NCBI GenBank assembly: GCA_900073065.1
Contig: FJOG01000027.1
Location: forward strand, 1 to 55,284
Direction: 5' to 3'
DNA: 55,284 nt
Source of the DNA: Phialocephala subalpina
Lineage: Eukaryota > Ascomycota > Leotiomycetes > Helotiales > Mollisiaceae
The notes beneath the pieces are model-generated. The model was not told where the DNA came from, ran no database searches, and saw only the letters and a program-made list of their open reading frames with translations. Shown one piece after another: positions 10,823-22,095 of this stretch; within the stretch, counting starts at the first letter, position 1, and each line of letters starts with the position of its first letter. The position numbers were made by a program, and so were the translations under genes.

Positions 10823-12763
10823 ATGCAGAAGACGGAGTCCCTCTACCCGCTCATTGTCTGTAGATCAGATGGGCAGCTAGAACACATCACCAGAACTGGT
10901 ATTAAAGAGCTCAACCAGCCCACCACAGCACAACAGAATGATACGCCAGATGCCAATGGCAATGTTGATTGCTACCGGAGGCTTGAGGATGCATCAGAGA
11001 AGGGATTAGACTGGAGGCGGAAGCTTGGAGGCATGTTCAAGGAAGCCATAATGATGGATTCAAAGGAGCACAGCAGTATGATTGCCGCTCCCGCGCCGCG
11101 CCGCCCATTTCCCACAGCCAACTGATACTTTGCAGAAAAGCGCTACGTCTTGAAGGAGCTGCCTGAAGGATACACATTGTGGGAGCACGTCAAATACAAC
11201 AAGAAGAAGATGGACACAGAAGATAAGAAGAAGGAGAAGGGTCGACATGCAGCCGGTATCTACGAACGACAGGATGCGTACCTGTATGGCCATCCACTAG
11301 GCCGAAAGAAACGATTCAGAAGTCCTGTGGAGTTCTTTCCCCATCTTCTTTGGCTTGCGGTTGACAAAGAGGGCGACCCAGCGAATTGCTCTTGCAAGAT
11401 CTGCTATCCAGAAAAAGATGAGGTCCAGACTCCAGAGGACGCTGTCAAGGAAATACCGAAACCTGAGCCAGTTGAGATAAAGCCTCCTGTCAAGAAAGAA
11501 CCAAAACCGGCACCCTCCTCTTCAAATTCTCGGAGTGTCCCATCCTCATCCACAGCTCCGCCACCTCCGCCAGCGGCACCTGTACGAGCGACAGCGACAC
11601 CTTCGAAGCTTCCAACTGCTCGACCAACGAACGGGCGGTCACCAGAAGCAACGGCGGATGGTGATCCAGATAGCAAATACTTCTATCGACCCGGAGAGCT
11701 TGTATGGTTCAATAATGGGCTTAATTGGCGGCTTGGTGTTATTGGACGACGAGGACTGCTCAATGAACACCCACGATACCTCATTCAACCACTTTCCAAT
11801 CCCCTGCAACATCAACCACCACAGATCAAAACCGACCAAAAGACCTCACTACGACCTTGGCTCGCATGGAGCGCTCCTCTACCCACAATCTCTCAAATCA
11901 ACAATATAAGCTTCGATAAAATCCCTTGGGAGCGGGTTATAACCGGTGAATTTAACGATGGCCGCAAACCGGATTATGTGGTGGATGGCAGCATTCTCGC
12001 AGCTAAGATGATCGACGCTAGCTACTCTCTCTTCGACCGCAATGACCATGCATTGGCAGGTCCCGGCGAAGTTCACTACAATGGAATGTTCTTTGGCGCC
12101 GAGAAGATCTGGGTTGGAGAGCCCGTTCGTTTGCGTGTCAAAGTCAAGGCTGTTCCTGACATCGTGGTCATGGTCGTTCAGAAACTCATTGAACGTACAG
12201 TCCAAGGAAGATCTTCAGTTACATTCGTTGGCGATGTCTATAAGTTGGTTCAGATGCCTTCACCTTATACAAACCGCTCGCAGTGGCCAACTCCAGACCT
12301 TCCCGCTAGAATGGTTGCAGATCTTCGCTACAGAAACGAGGTTGCAGACGATGCTCATGCAAATATCTGGTCCGAATGGAGACTCCTTGAGCCAGCTGCC
12401 CGTAAGGAACTTGCAGATATCCGTGGCCGATGGTACGAAGCGCGTACTTTACTCCCAATCTTGCGTGGAGCCGAGAAATACGAAGAGGATAAACGTAGCG
12501 GCAAGATTCTCGATGTAGGACTATTCATGAATGGTAGACTGGACAACAACGGCGTACCGGAGCAGAGACGAAAGAATAGAAGAGATACAGTTGGAGCCTC
12601 TGTCCCCGCTGGTTTCAAGTTTAGCAGAGGACTTGACGGACTTCCTGCAGAGAACGTCTTTCCGGATGAGCAACAACTACAAGCACCACTGCAACTCGAC
12701 GACGCGAACGACCTTGATCAGTTCATGGATCTGGATGGCGCAGGACAGAATTTCTATGTATAA
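10823..12763 (+). CDS. clr2: Clr2-type transcriptional silencing protein
   Basis: Exon 1 (10823-11075) joins exon 2 (11136-12763) over a 60-nt GTATGA...GCAG intron, giving 626 residues. The N-terminus YPLIVCRSDGQLEH is followed, across the junction, by RYVLKELPEGYTLWEHVK and then by DAYLYGHPLGRKKRFRSPVEFFPHLLWL and CSCKICYPE. I recognise this as the conserved N-terminal part of fission-yeast Clr2 homologues. A proline-rich linker (about residues 150-210) leads to a second conserved part starting FYRPGELVWF.NGLNWRLGVI, a BAH-like fold in Clr2. In S. pombe Clr2 is part of SHREC, with Clr1, Clr3 and Mit1, and silences heterochromatin. The divergent neighbour is a SNF2 ATPase with zinc fingers, so the two could share a promoter and work together, but that ATPase is not clearly Mit1. 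Confidence 0.8.
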
Positions 12764-12922
12764 GTAAGATTACGGCACTGAGACCTTTGTAGATCACCCA
12801 GAGTTTGCAGGGCATTGACATGGCGTTGTATTAAGGGTTACTTTACTCGTTGCTTTATAGGCGTGATTTTCGCAGGTGGAGTAACATGGACAGTAGATAC
12901 CCATTTCGCTTACATAAAATGT

Positions 12923-13080
12923 ACCACTAGCTACGGGACCTTCAAAACCATCCAATGACCAGTACAATTTATCATATTGTGACAAGCCCATCTCATCTAC
13001 TTAGAATCTACCACCAGCTGCCGGACTTTCAAAACACTCCAATAATCAGGAAAATTCATCACATCGTTACATACCCACCC
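12923..13080 (+). repeat. Diverged tandem duplication, about 87-base unit
   Basis: The stretch starting ACCACTAGCTACGGGACC at 12923 recurs in altered form at 13010 (ACCACCAGCTGCCGGACT). The similarity continues through TTCAAAAC, CTCCAAT and CATATTGTGACAAGCCCA versus CACATCGTTACATACCCA. Both copies lie in the short space between the convergent 3' ends of the Clr2 and MFS genes. No open frame or known element is seen. Confidence 0.55.
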
Positions 13081-13145
13081 CCCAAAACACCCAACCTATA
13101 ACCTGTATCCAACCCAACCCCAACGCCTCATCCTTTTCCCAAGTC

Positions 13146-15197
13146 TTACAGCTCCTTCCATTTCACAAAACTCACAACCTTCCATCCCAAACTCCATCTC
13201 CTGAGTCTCGCTCCCCAAAAGAACATCGGAATCCATAACGCCAGCACGAAGAAGGTGATCGCAGCCATCTCACTCAACGCGACGAGCTCTCCGGAACCAG
13301 CGATCCAAGAGTTGGTTGTTGCGCTGAGACCGAAGCCGATGACCGCTGAACAAATAGTTAGCGAAGGATGCGGAAAAGGGAGGGCTTGGGGAGGGGACGA
13401 ACATTTAAAAGCCAACTGAGCAATCGTGACTTCGCCTCTGACTGGTCCATACGCATCAAGCGTATAAACAAACGAGATATTGATCCCTTGTCCGATAGAG
13501 AAAGTCACTTCGAGTCAATTCATCAGTAAGTTACTCAGACAGAGGCTACGGACCGTTGACTTACACAACGAAAGACCAAAGATAGGAACCATGAATGGCA
13601 ATTTATACTCCAAACCAGCTCCATAGAGTATGAGTGCAACGGGGGCTGCTATCATTGAGATGGCCATGGCTGGTAGTCTGAACTCTGGTTCACGGATACC
13701 TCGATTGCGAATTGTGAAGTAGTTTGCTACTGCTTCTCCGACGGGCCCACCAGCAGGAACTAAGCTGTGTTAGCGAAGAAAGAGTATGTGAGACTAGGAG
13801 ACTGGACTTACTTGCGAGGATTCCTCCGATCAAGCTTCCGAAAAAGCCCAGTCCAGCTTGAAAAGCGGAGAAGTTGTAGACTCTAGCGAAGTCGTTGGCG
13901 ACTAGCATGGCGTCAGCATATCGAAAAATCATTTCATGTGATGTTCCAAGTACTTACAGGTCGATGACAGTGCAACACTGAAGCCAATGGTCGCAGACAT
14001 AACCAACGTCGCCCACATGACGGGAGGCATGAGAACCAAACCAAAAGGTCTGATGAACATCTTCCAAAGAGAGTCGGCCGTGTAAGTCTCCCCAGTGAAT
14101 AGAGAAAGCTTGCTCCAGTACGACTTCTTTGGTGGTTTGTTCAATGCAGAATATTGCGGGTTGCTAAGAACAGTAGCCTCCAGACGTCGAACGCGTTGCT
14201 CCAATCGCTGAATGACAGGATTCTGTTCGGTGTTGTTCATCTCAGCCAGTCGATCGTTTTCATCATAGTACTGCTGAACTCTTGCTTTCTCGGCGTCATT
14301 GAGGATGATCGAAAGAGACAATCTGTATGGATTATTCTTGTTATCAAAGATGTCGCCTGGTTCCGAGTCGTCGTAGGATCTGTTGTAGGCAGTCTCTGGG
14401 ACGGTGAAGATGATGAAGACTAGCAGGACGCCGATCATTATGGCGCCGACGGTGTAGATGACTCGCCATGAGTTGTCCACAACGATGAAGCCACTGATGA
14501 TAATGCCGATCGACACTCCTGACCCAGTAGCGAAGTTGTACATCCTGAATCATGATCAGCAACTGGTAGTGGAAGTACTTGAGAGACCTACGCCATCATG
14601 GTTCCTCGTTCGTGCAGAAAGAATATATCTGAGATAGTGGCTGGTCCTAAACACTCGCCAGCTCCAGAGAAGAAGCCAAGAAAGATTCTTCCTACAAGTT
14701 CTGAGGTGAAATTCGAAGTAGCACCACACCAAATGGCTGTTGCAAAATATCCAGCGAAGGAGATGATGTAGATTGGTCGTCGTCCATACTTGTTGATGAG
14801 GGGCTGCCACAGCAGGTTACCAGTGCCTTGAGTGAGCGCCGAAGTGGTGAAGAAGAAAGCGACTTGTGGAATCACGGCCTCCAGGTTTGGATTTCCATTT
14901 GAGAAGTCCGTCGCGATCTGGACAAGTGCGACTGTTGGACCAGCAGCGAGGAACGTGCACATGAGCATCCCGAAGCAAGTGACCACCGCGACGTAAACCT
15001 TGAAAGGTTGAGACCTGCATATTCTGAGTGGCTGGTTCAATTTGACCTTTGACACGAGGTTGTACTGACCAATTCAATGGATCATTTGGATCTCTTGAGG
15101 GTTTGGGGACCAGAATGATTTCGCCAGATTCTGAACGCAGCTGGACTCGGCCCAAGGACTGTTCCTCCACCACTTCCATTGCACCATTTTTCTCCAT
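13146..15197 (-). CDS. Major facilitator superfamily transporter (DHA1-like)
   Basis: Seven exons: 15197-15070, 15014-14592, 14544-13958, 13901-13812, 13759-13565, 13507-13403 and 13345-13146, giving 575 residues. Introns are 47-57 nt with clear donors and GCTAAC or CTGAC branch sites. The first donor is GTCAGT and restores DPNDPLNWSQPFKVYVAVV, the motif found before helix 1 in fungal drug:H+ antiporters. Next come NKYGRRPIYIISF (motif A), FSGAGECLGPATISDIFFLHERG, GSGVSIG and VDNSWRVIY. A cytoplasmic loop of about 110 residues separates the halves. The second half contains NYFTIRNRGIREPEFRLPA, a hallmark of this fungal subgroup. About 12 helices are expected, in the plasma membrane. The substrate is unknown. 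The intron at 13402-13346 is 57 nt without a stop, so retention would keep the frame. Confidence 0.87.
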
Positions 15198-15294
15198 GAT
15201 TGAAATAAAGGATCGTGTGTAGCTCTCACCAGGAGGCCACGTAGAAATGAAAGAATTACAAATGAGAAGCCGTTGATAGCCAGCACCATTAGGG

Positions 15295-16019
15295 TTACTT
15301 AACCTTGATGCCAAAGGATGTAGGGCTGAGCGTTATCATGTCTTCAACGAGATCCACAAGCAACTGCGTTGGATACGTCTGGAGACTCGGGACCACCTTA
15401 TTAACTGCCGCCGCCAATAAAGTCGGCTGTGGGGAGATCAAAAACATCCCATTGTTCCCACCTGGGCAACCGCCTTGGCCACATGTTACTTTCAGTGTCT
15501 GCTCGTCGGCCCTATAACACAAATAGAGACGTTTCAAAGTCAACTCTGACTGCGCAGAAGCCACATCATGGTACTTGCTGAGAGGTTAAATCAGAATCGA
15601 GAAGGCTGAGACAGGTTGAAAGGGTGATCCTTCTGAATATCTCCACTATCAGAGTTTCGACACCTACCACTTGTCCACTTGTCGAGTCGGAGAATTACTT
15701 ATGCCATGGATGATCTGCCCGGAATTGTGGCTGGTCGATGTCTCATTGGCAAATGTGGCTAGACTTTGCTGATTGCTGGTGAGGAATCTCGTCTTGCGCA
15801 TGAAGAAGGCGACTCAAACTCTCCACGTCGCAGGAGATGGTCTTGGCGGAACTCTAAACATGCTGAATTTATAAGCTGGCCAGTTCCCAAGTTAGATTCT
15901 GATATGCCAAGTGATGCTAATTGTTCCTTACGGATTCGATCGATGGTCTTTGGGACAGTCTGAAGTCTTGAAGTCAGTCGATGTTGGGTGTCGGGAGGCA
16001 TTTCGGACAGATGCGTCAT
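15295..16019 (-). CDS. Possible small multi-exon gene, unrecognised
   Basis: Several open pieces on the minus strand look coding-like. One, from 16019, reads MTHLSEMPPDTQHRLTSRLQTVPKT. A second, at about 15775-15675, reads SLATFANETSTSHNSGQIIHGISNSPTRQVDK and ends at a GTAGGT donor. A third, after a TTAACCTCTCAG acceptor near 15576, reads down to a stop at 15295 with CGQGGCPGGNN in it. Possible introns join them in frame, but I find no family and no independent support. It lies upstream of the MFS gene in the same orientation. It may be a real gene, a fragment or chance. Confidence 0.22.
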
Positions 16020-16683
16020 AATGAACTCTCTTCTAAGTATTCTTGGGTCTCAGGACATTTCAAAGTGCATCAACTCCTTACAACGTGGGACTTTAAAGAA
16101 TATCTGGGAGTTGCGGCCTCTGGGCGTGTTTCCAGAGAAGAGAGAGAAACAATTGAGTTCGAGTTGAGCAACAATATCGTCGGGTTTGGGGGGCATGCTC
16201 GGAAAAGCGCCACATCTCCACGCCCCACTGCGGAGCTTCCCTTGCTTCCATTTCCCTTCCAGAACACCCGAAGCGAGCCCACCCTGAACAATTTCAGGAG
16301 ATCTTTGGTAGCATGTCTCAGATGTGTGTGCATACGCTTCTAGCCATCCACCCTCTAGATCTAGCGAGCTCGTTGTGCAACCTTGATCAAGCAGGAAACT
16401 TTCTCAAACCGTATCAGATTAAACTTATTCTCACATTCGGCAAATGGCAAGAACAGAGTCAAATGTTCTCGATCTCGGTAAGCAAAGATGGGATCAACAG
16501 GTACCCCGCAATATGCCGAGGTTTAATCACCAACGCCGCATAAAATCAGGTGATAGGGACCATCTCTAATGATCTGATGTGCTGAGAAATCTAGAAATGA
16601 TTTCCCAATGTTTCCTTTGCTTCTCGTGTGACATTCGTGCATGATTTTTTTTGGATATTTATCAGCAGCCAAAAAGGGTGAAA

Positions 16684-18576
16684 ATGGGCCCAAACAGAGC
16701 GATCCCCATCGTTGTCGGAGTGGGAGACATAAAGAACCGCTCTCTAAAAGTCGAAGATGCAATCGAGCCTATGAAATTGATGCTTCAAGCCACCCAGAAA
16801 GCTCTCGACGATACCAAATTAGTTTCTTCCACAGCAAAAGAGCTTCAGTCGAAAATTGATCATGTGGGAGTCGTCAATACATGGACATGGCTGTACCCCG
16901 ATCTCCCCGGATTGATCTCTGACAATCTGGGCATCAAACCAAAGTACAAGGTTCTGAGCCATCATGGAGGTGACTCCCCTGCTAAGCTATTTGATGAGGC
17001 CGCGAGGAGGATATCGTTGAGGGAGAGTAAGGTGGCGATTGTGACGGGCGGGGAAGCTATGGCGTCTTGTGAGTTCCATACCCCGATGTGGAGAGCAAAA
17101 AGACGAATGCTAATTTTGGCGGGTGGGAAGTGGGTGCGTGTGCTGCTGCTGGGAAGATGCCTCCTCCGGGGTGGACTGCCCCGGATGAGAGTGGTACGGG
17201 TGTCAGTGTCTCAGATCTTTCCAGGAGGAACCAAGGTAAGTTCTATAATTGTTCTGGAAGCGAAGATTGACTTGAAAGGTGTGGGTACACTCCATTCCAT
17301 TGGCTTGCCCATACATGTCTATCCGTTGTATGAGAATGGATTTCGGGCCCATCGAGGACAGTCGGTAGAGCAGAACAATCAGGAATCCGCTGAGTTGTAT
17401 GCCGATTTTGCTAAAGTAGCTGAGAAGACTGAATTGGCTTGGAATTATGGCCAGCCTGCTGCAACCAAGGAGGTCATTGGGACGATATCGAAGAAGAATA
17501 GGATGATATGTTTTCCATGTCGGTGTTTCCGCGAGAATCGAGGACTGAGCTGACGTCCTCCAGATCATTTACTGATGAACGCATTCAACACTGTAAATCT
17601 TGCGGCGACATGTGTGTTGACTTCAACGGAGTACGCAAAAGAACTCGGTATCCCTGAGTCTCGTTGGATATATCCTCTGGGAGGTGCAGGTACGAGTGAT
17701 GCTGCAAACTGTGCGTCCCCCACCATCGTCTGCCCTCTGAGTCAACTGACACCTCGTAGTCTGGGAAAGACCGAACTTCTACTCAAGCCCAGCGATATCA
17801 AGATCATTGGATGAAGCCCTGAAAGTTTCTGGACTTGGCAAGGAACAGATTGACCTGTTTGACTTCTACTCGTACGCTCATTCGAGTCCTCGCCTTGCAG
17901 ACTGCTGCTGACAACTCCAGATGTTTTCCGATTGTACCAAAACTTGCATGCGAACATCTCGGACTACCGATAACGAAACAAAGTAAACCGATCACCCTCC
18001 TTGGGGGGCTGACATCCTTTGGAGGTGCAGGAAACAATTATTCCATGCACGTGAGTTGCACCAAAGTCCCCGCGATACAATGCTGACAAGACAGGCCCTG
18101 ACTGCAATGGTGAGGGAATTGAGGAAAGGAAATAGCGAGCGAGGGTTGGTACTTGCGAATGGCGGCATGGTGACATATCAATACGTTGTCTGTTTGTCCT
18201 CTCAACCTCGAAACTCGCCATATCCAGATCGCAATTCCCTTCCAGAACTCCTGACCGAAGACCCCGTTCCAACGATCGATGAAAGGGCCGAGGGTGAGGC
18301 GGTAATTGAGGTAAGACTGCATCATCTCGATCGTGAATTCTGCTGATGTTGTAGACATATACTGTGGAATTTGGTCGTGATGGAAATCCGTTGCGAGGAC
18401 ATATCGTAGGCCGATTGAAGGGCAGCAAACATCGATTTATCGCGAATCATGGGGATGAGAATACGTTGAACCAGCTTTCGAGTACAAACAAAGAGCAGAT
18501 TGGGAGGAGTGGATGGGTGAAAACAGGAGATGATGGCAGAAATTTGTTTGTATTTAGTGAGAGTGGGAAGTTGTAG
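16684..18576 (+). CDS. Thiolase-like protein (acetyl-CoA acetyltransferase family)
   Basis: Eight exons: 16684-17068, 17131-17235, 17279-17518, 17564-17710, 17760-17871, 17921-18050, 18095-18310 and 18355-18576. They total 518 residues; all introns are 43-62 nt and GT-AG. The protein starts MGPNRAIPIVVGVGDI. It has VNTWTWLYPDLPGLIS, TGGEAMAS, HSIGLPIHVYPLYENGFRAHRGQS, SKKNRMICFPYHLLMNAFNTVNLAATCVL, LGGAGTSDA, IDLFDFYSCFPIVPKLACEHLGL and LGGLTSFGGAGNNYSMHALTAMV. This is the thiolase-like type 1 group with an added C-terminal domain (about residues 430-518, TYTVEFGRDGNPLRGHIVGRL). The usual nucleophile Cys of the first half is not obvious, while the FYSCFPI segment carries a Cys; the reaction is thus uncertain. 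No peroxisomal PTS1 is seen (ends ESGKL). The tRNA-Cys gene follows 343 bases downstream on the same strand. Confidence 0.85.
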
Positions 18577-18919
18577 AAGATGCGTGCTTATCATTTGCCG
18601 TTTTACACCCGAATAATGCAACGGCACGAGATCTGGTACTGGAAATGAGGCAACTCGTGCATGCATGTCGTAATGTGAAATGGAGTTCTGCTTTACTCCA
18701 AACCATTGTATTGCAAAGAATATATAGAAGTCCTAGCCTTGCTACAATTGAAAAAGGGAAAACTTCCTTTGTCGAGAAATGTCTTGAGAGCCACAGCGAA
18801 CCCGAGAAAGTGGAGATGGTTCGGTCTCCTAATTGGTTACTTCCCGTCGGATAATGACTTCAAGCGCAATGTCATGCAACAGCCACGTATATTTAAATAA
18901 GCAAAATTTCGCCAACCTT

Positions 18920-19056
18920 GTCTCGATAGCTCAGTGGTAGAGCGGAAGATTGCAGTAAATGCCACCATCTTCAGGTCTCGTGTGTATGTATTGTCTGGGA
19001 GATCTCATTTTCAACTCTTTCTGACCCTTTTCATCAGTCGAACCACGATCGGGACT
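18920..19056 (+). tRNA. tRNA-Cys (GCA) with an anticodon-loop intron and a second, GT-AG intron in the T-loop
   Basis: Acceptor GTCTCGA at 18920-18926 is followed by TA, a D-arm GCTC/GAGC with loop AGTGGTA, and anticodon stem GAAGA/TCTTC. The loop TTGCAG holds anticodon GCA (18952-18954) and is followed by an 11-nt intron (18956-18966) at the canonical 37/38 position. Variable loop AGGTC, T-stem TCGTG (18978-18982) and one T come next. A 54-nt insert (18984-19037) interrupts the T-loop. It resumes with TCGAAC, CACGA (19044-19048), acceptor TCGGGAC and discriminator T (19056). Without both introns the RNA is 72 nt, with T-loop TTCGAAC, a fully paired T-stem and acceptor pairs that are Watson-Crick except one U-G. 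The A box TAGCTCAGTGG is perfect; the B box is split. A T7 run follows. Its integrity argues for a working gene. Confidence 0.9.
18984..19037 (+). other. Spliceosomal-type intron inside tRNA-Cys, between positions 54 and 55
   Basis: The 54-nt insert begins with the near-ideal fungal donor GTATGT, has CTGAC (19021-19025) as branch site with its A 13 bases before the end, then a pyrimidine-rich stretch and the acceptor CATCAG. These are the best splice signals of any intron in the window. It differs in sequence and in insertion position from the tRNA-Glu insert. The same RNA would therefore need two machineries: the Sen endonuclease for the 37/38 intron and, by inference, the spliceosome for this one. 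Confidence 0.85.
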
Positions 19057-19064
19057 ATTCCCTC

Positions 19065-19071
19065 TTTTTTT
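19065..19071 (+). terminator. Probable Pol III terminator of tRNA-Cys
   Basis: T7 tract starting nine bases after the discriminator base. It fits Pol III termination and speaks for this being a Pol III unit despite the split B box. Confidence 0.75.
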
Positions 19072-19870
19072 GCATTTTCTTCTTATTTGGAGTTGGTGGG
19101 TGGTGCAGAATTGAAGCTTTTGGGGTCTTCGGGGCTGGGGCAAGATTTGGGGGCTAAGCGACCTCCCCGCACCCTGCGAATTGTCCAGCATAGAAAATGA
19201 CGAGTCAGAAGACGGAGAACACAAAACTTTCAAGGTCTCAGATCGTACTCGTTGAAAGAGTGCTAGAGAACTAAAAAACAGGAATCAGCCATCAAGGTCT
19301 AAGATCGTTAATATCTTCTGCAGAGAGTGGATATCTTTTTGTAACTCGAAAGTTCTAGTGAACATGCCTCTTGAAAAAATTTACGCCCAACCTCATTTCA
19401 AAGCCTAAAGAGCAACTACTCACTATTTCCTTTTTTAGAAAAGGTTGAAAAAAAAGTTGCTCGGAGTTTTGCCAAAGAGCACCGCTTCCTAACCTGCTTT
19501 GAGGAGGATCGCGTGATCACGTGCCTGCGGAATTTTCCACGGACAGCAGCTGCGTTGGTAGTTTCTTAACCAGGGTATATATATACCAAGTCCATGCTCT
19601 ACACGCCCTTGGATATGCCTTTCTACCCTCAACATCGGGAGCAAGTAAAGCGAACAACATCCAATGGACTGGTAACAGAGGACGATACATTTGGAGCATC
19701 GCACATGATTGGCCCATCGTTTTGCAACACCAACATGAGAGAAGATAACCCCGCCACGATGAAAATCATATATATAGATCAAGAGATGTTCGTAAAGCGG
19801 ATGTGTGTTCCGAGGTTGGTGTCATATGCACATTCTATTCTCATCTACTGACATACTCCGTATTTCATCC

Positions 19871-20924
19871 CTACTTCTTGTGGATAGCGGGTGCTGATCC
19901 GGCCTACAACTGCATTAGTATTTTCCATGCTTCGAAAGACCTTGTGACATACCTGCTGGTTGGGGAAGACCAAGGAGTCCGCAATCACAACATTCTCCCT
20001 TCTGCTAGCGCAGTACACAACATGCTCAGCAATATCGCCTGGTGTCAGAGGCTCAAACCCAGCGTAGACAGCATCGGCCTTCGCCTTGTCACCACCAAAT
20101 CTGACGACTGAGAATTCCTGCTTCTGTCAGCACCTGCCCCATCTCGTGGTCCTTGCCACTTACAGTCTCGACCGCACCTGGGTCAATTTCAATGACCCTA
20201 ACTCTCGAGGCAATCAAGTCTCTCCTCAACGAGTCTGTGAAAGCTCTGACGGCAGCTTTTGTCGCACAGTAGATACTGCCCCCAGCATATGGTTCCCGTC
20301 CAGCGATACTTCCAATATTGATAATATCTCCCTTTCCACCATCAGGCCTCTTCATCATCGCTGGCAGAACAGCTTGTGTGATGTTGATCAATCCCGTAAC
20401 ATTTGTCGACATCATGACGTTGATATCCTCCTCCAAGATCTCGGGTGCTTTCGCCGTGCCCTTGACCATTCCTCTGCCACACGTTAGCACCACTCTCGCT
20501 CGGGAGGACCACGGACTCACGCATTGTTCACCAAGACATCAATCTCCTTGAATTCTTCCGGTAACCCCTTCACGAATTCTCTCACTTCTGCCGCATTACT
20601 AACATCCAGCTTCACTGGCAGAACCTTAACTCCGTCCCCTACTTCCTTGCTTATGCTCGCCGCAATATCCTTCAACGTATCAATTCGTCTTGCAGTCAAT
20701 ATGATCTTCAAATTCTTCGGCGAAGTCTTCGCAAACTCGAATGCCGTACTTCGACCAATTCCCGACGAGGCGCCAGTGATGAGGATCGTCTTGCCTTCAA
20801 GGCGTTTGGCGGCTGCAGAAGCCATCGTTCGAATCGATTGTCGCGTGAAATTGAGGTTCGAGGCAGGGTATTTGAGGCTCGAAAGCGTGCGGAGGAATTG
20901 TGTACTCGTCCGAAGGATGTGCAT
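19871..20924 (-). CDS. Short-chain dehydrogenase/reductase (YMR226c/YdfG type), possibly mitochondrial
   Basis: Four exons: 20924-20521, 20473-20164, 20117-19953 and 19903-19871, with introns of 46-49 nt; 303 residues. The NADP-binding motif is TGASSGIG, with NNAG completed across the first intron; the active site is S...YCATK (SIYCATKAAVRAFTDSLR), and PGAVETEFSVVRF and YAGFEPLTPGDIAEHVVYCASRRENVVIADSLVFPNQQ follow. This is the signature of the YMR226c group, NADP-dependent 3-hydroxy acid (serine) dehydrogenases. The first 34 residues (MHILRTSTQFLRTLSSLKYPASNLNFTRQSIRTM) are rich in R, S and L without acidic residues, like a mitochondrial targeting peptide. A start at the second Met (MASAAAKRLEGK) would give the cytosolic form usual for the family, so dual use is possible. 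Confidence 0.9.
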
Positions 20925-22095
20925 GCGTGAAAACTTCGTGAATGGAAAGTGGGATTGTTGTTGAAGGTTGCGGAGTTTGGCGTTGGTGATAAAGCTACCA
21001 ACCCCACATGATGGCCGATAAGCGGAGTCGCGTCATTATTCGGCTATCTTCGAGCCCCTTTTCAATTGAATAGGGGGTAATTTTGGGTTACATTTTTATT
21101 CTTTTTCACGTTTAATGATGTAATTCTACACGGAATATCTATTACTTTACATTAAGCTTCCTTGGAAATTATTACAAATATGATGGAGCGTAACTTGTGG
21201 AGAACGACATGAATTTGAGATGTATGAAGGAAGCAAGGTTCAACTTCCTTCCACAAGGACTTTCAATCCAGGAGGATCTCAATCTATGATACGCATATGG
21301 TAACTAGTTAATTGTCCACAGGTGGCGTCTTTCAAAGAGGCACAAACATAGGAAGTGTCACGTGGTAGTCTCCAACGTCGCCTCCTCCCCTCGGTCCTTC
21401 CCAGTGTAGCTTTCCTTCCAATTCTTCTCGATGTAAAGGGAACCATCCTGATTTCAGCCTTGTGGATTTTCCCCAGACTTTTTGCCCACGTCTCTCAGAA
21501 AATCCCCGTCCGCTTCCGGAATTTCTACATTCCTGAGCTTATTTCCCACTCTGAGCACCACCGTATTACACGCGTTCATCACTCTCCCATCGTCTGCAAT
21601 ATCAAGGTCATAATTCAAAGATTTATTGTTGACATGAGTTCTATGATATTAATTGCTTGCCCGTGGCTGCTCCAATTGGATTCGAGCGCACCTTCACCCA
21701 AAATTCCAGTGAAATATAACGATGGTGGACTCGGCAGAGGATTGATAGACCACAAACCAGACAAGATTTAATAAGAGTACCTTGATTTGCTTTCACCTGC
21801 GTGAGATGCCTTCGAGGGCTCAAGTTCACAGCACGTTGCCCAGACAAGGTTCAGATTCCTCCGTGAAAGACATTTCGCCGGATCCGGCATGTCTTTCACG
21901 ACCTGGATTCCTCGACCGAAAACATTGGAGCACAACAAAGCAGCCATGATCTCAGCCATTGCTTTATAGGCGCAAGTTTGCGCTCGACACTTTGCGCTCC
22001 AATAACGATCAAGCAATCTCTGTTGCACACCACGAGAATTGAAATACGCTTAATCGCTAGCGACTATTGCTAAAGGAGGTTAGCACCAGCTCAAA

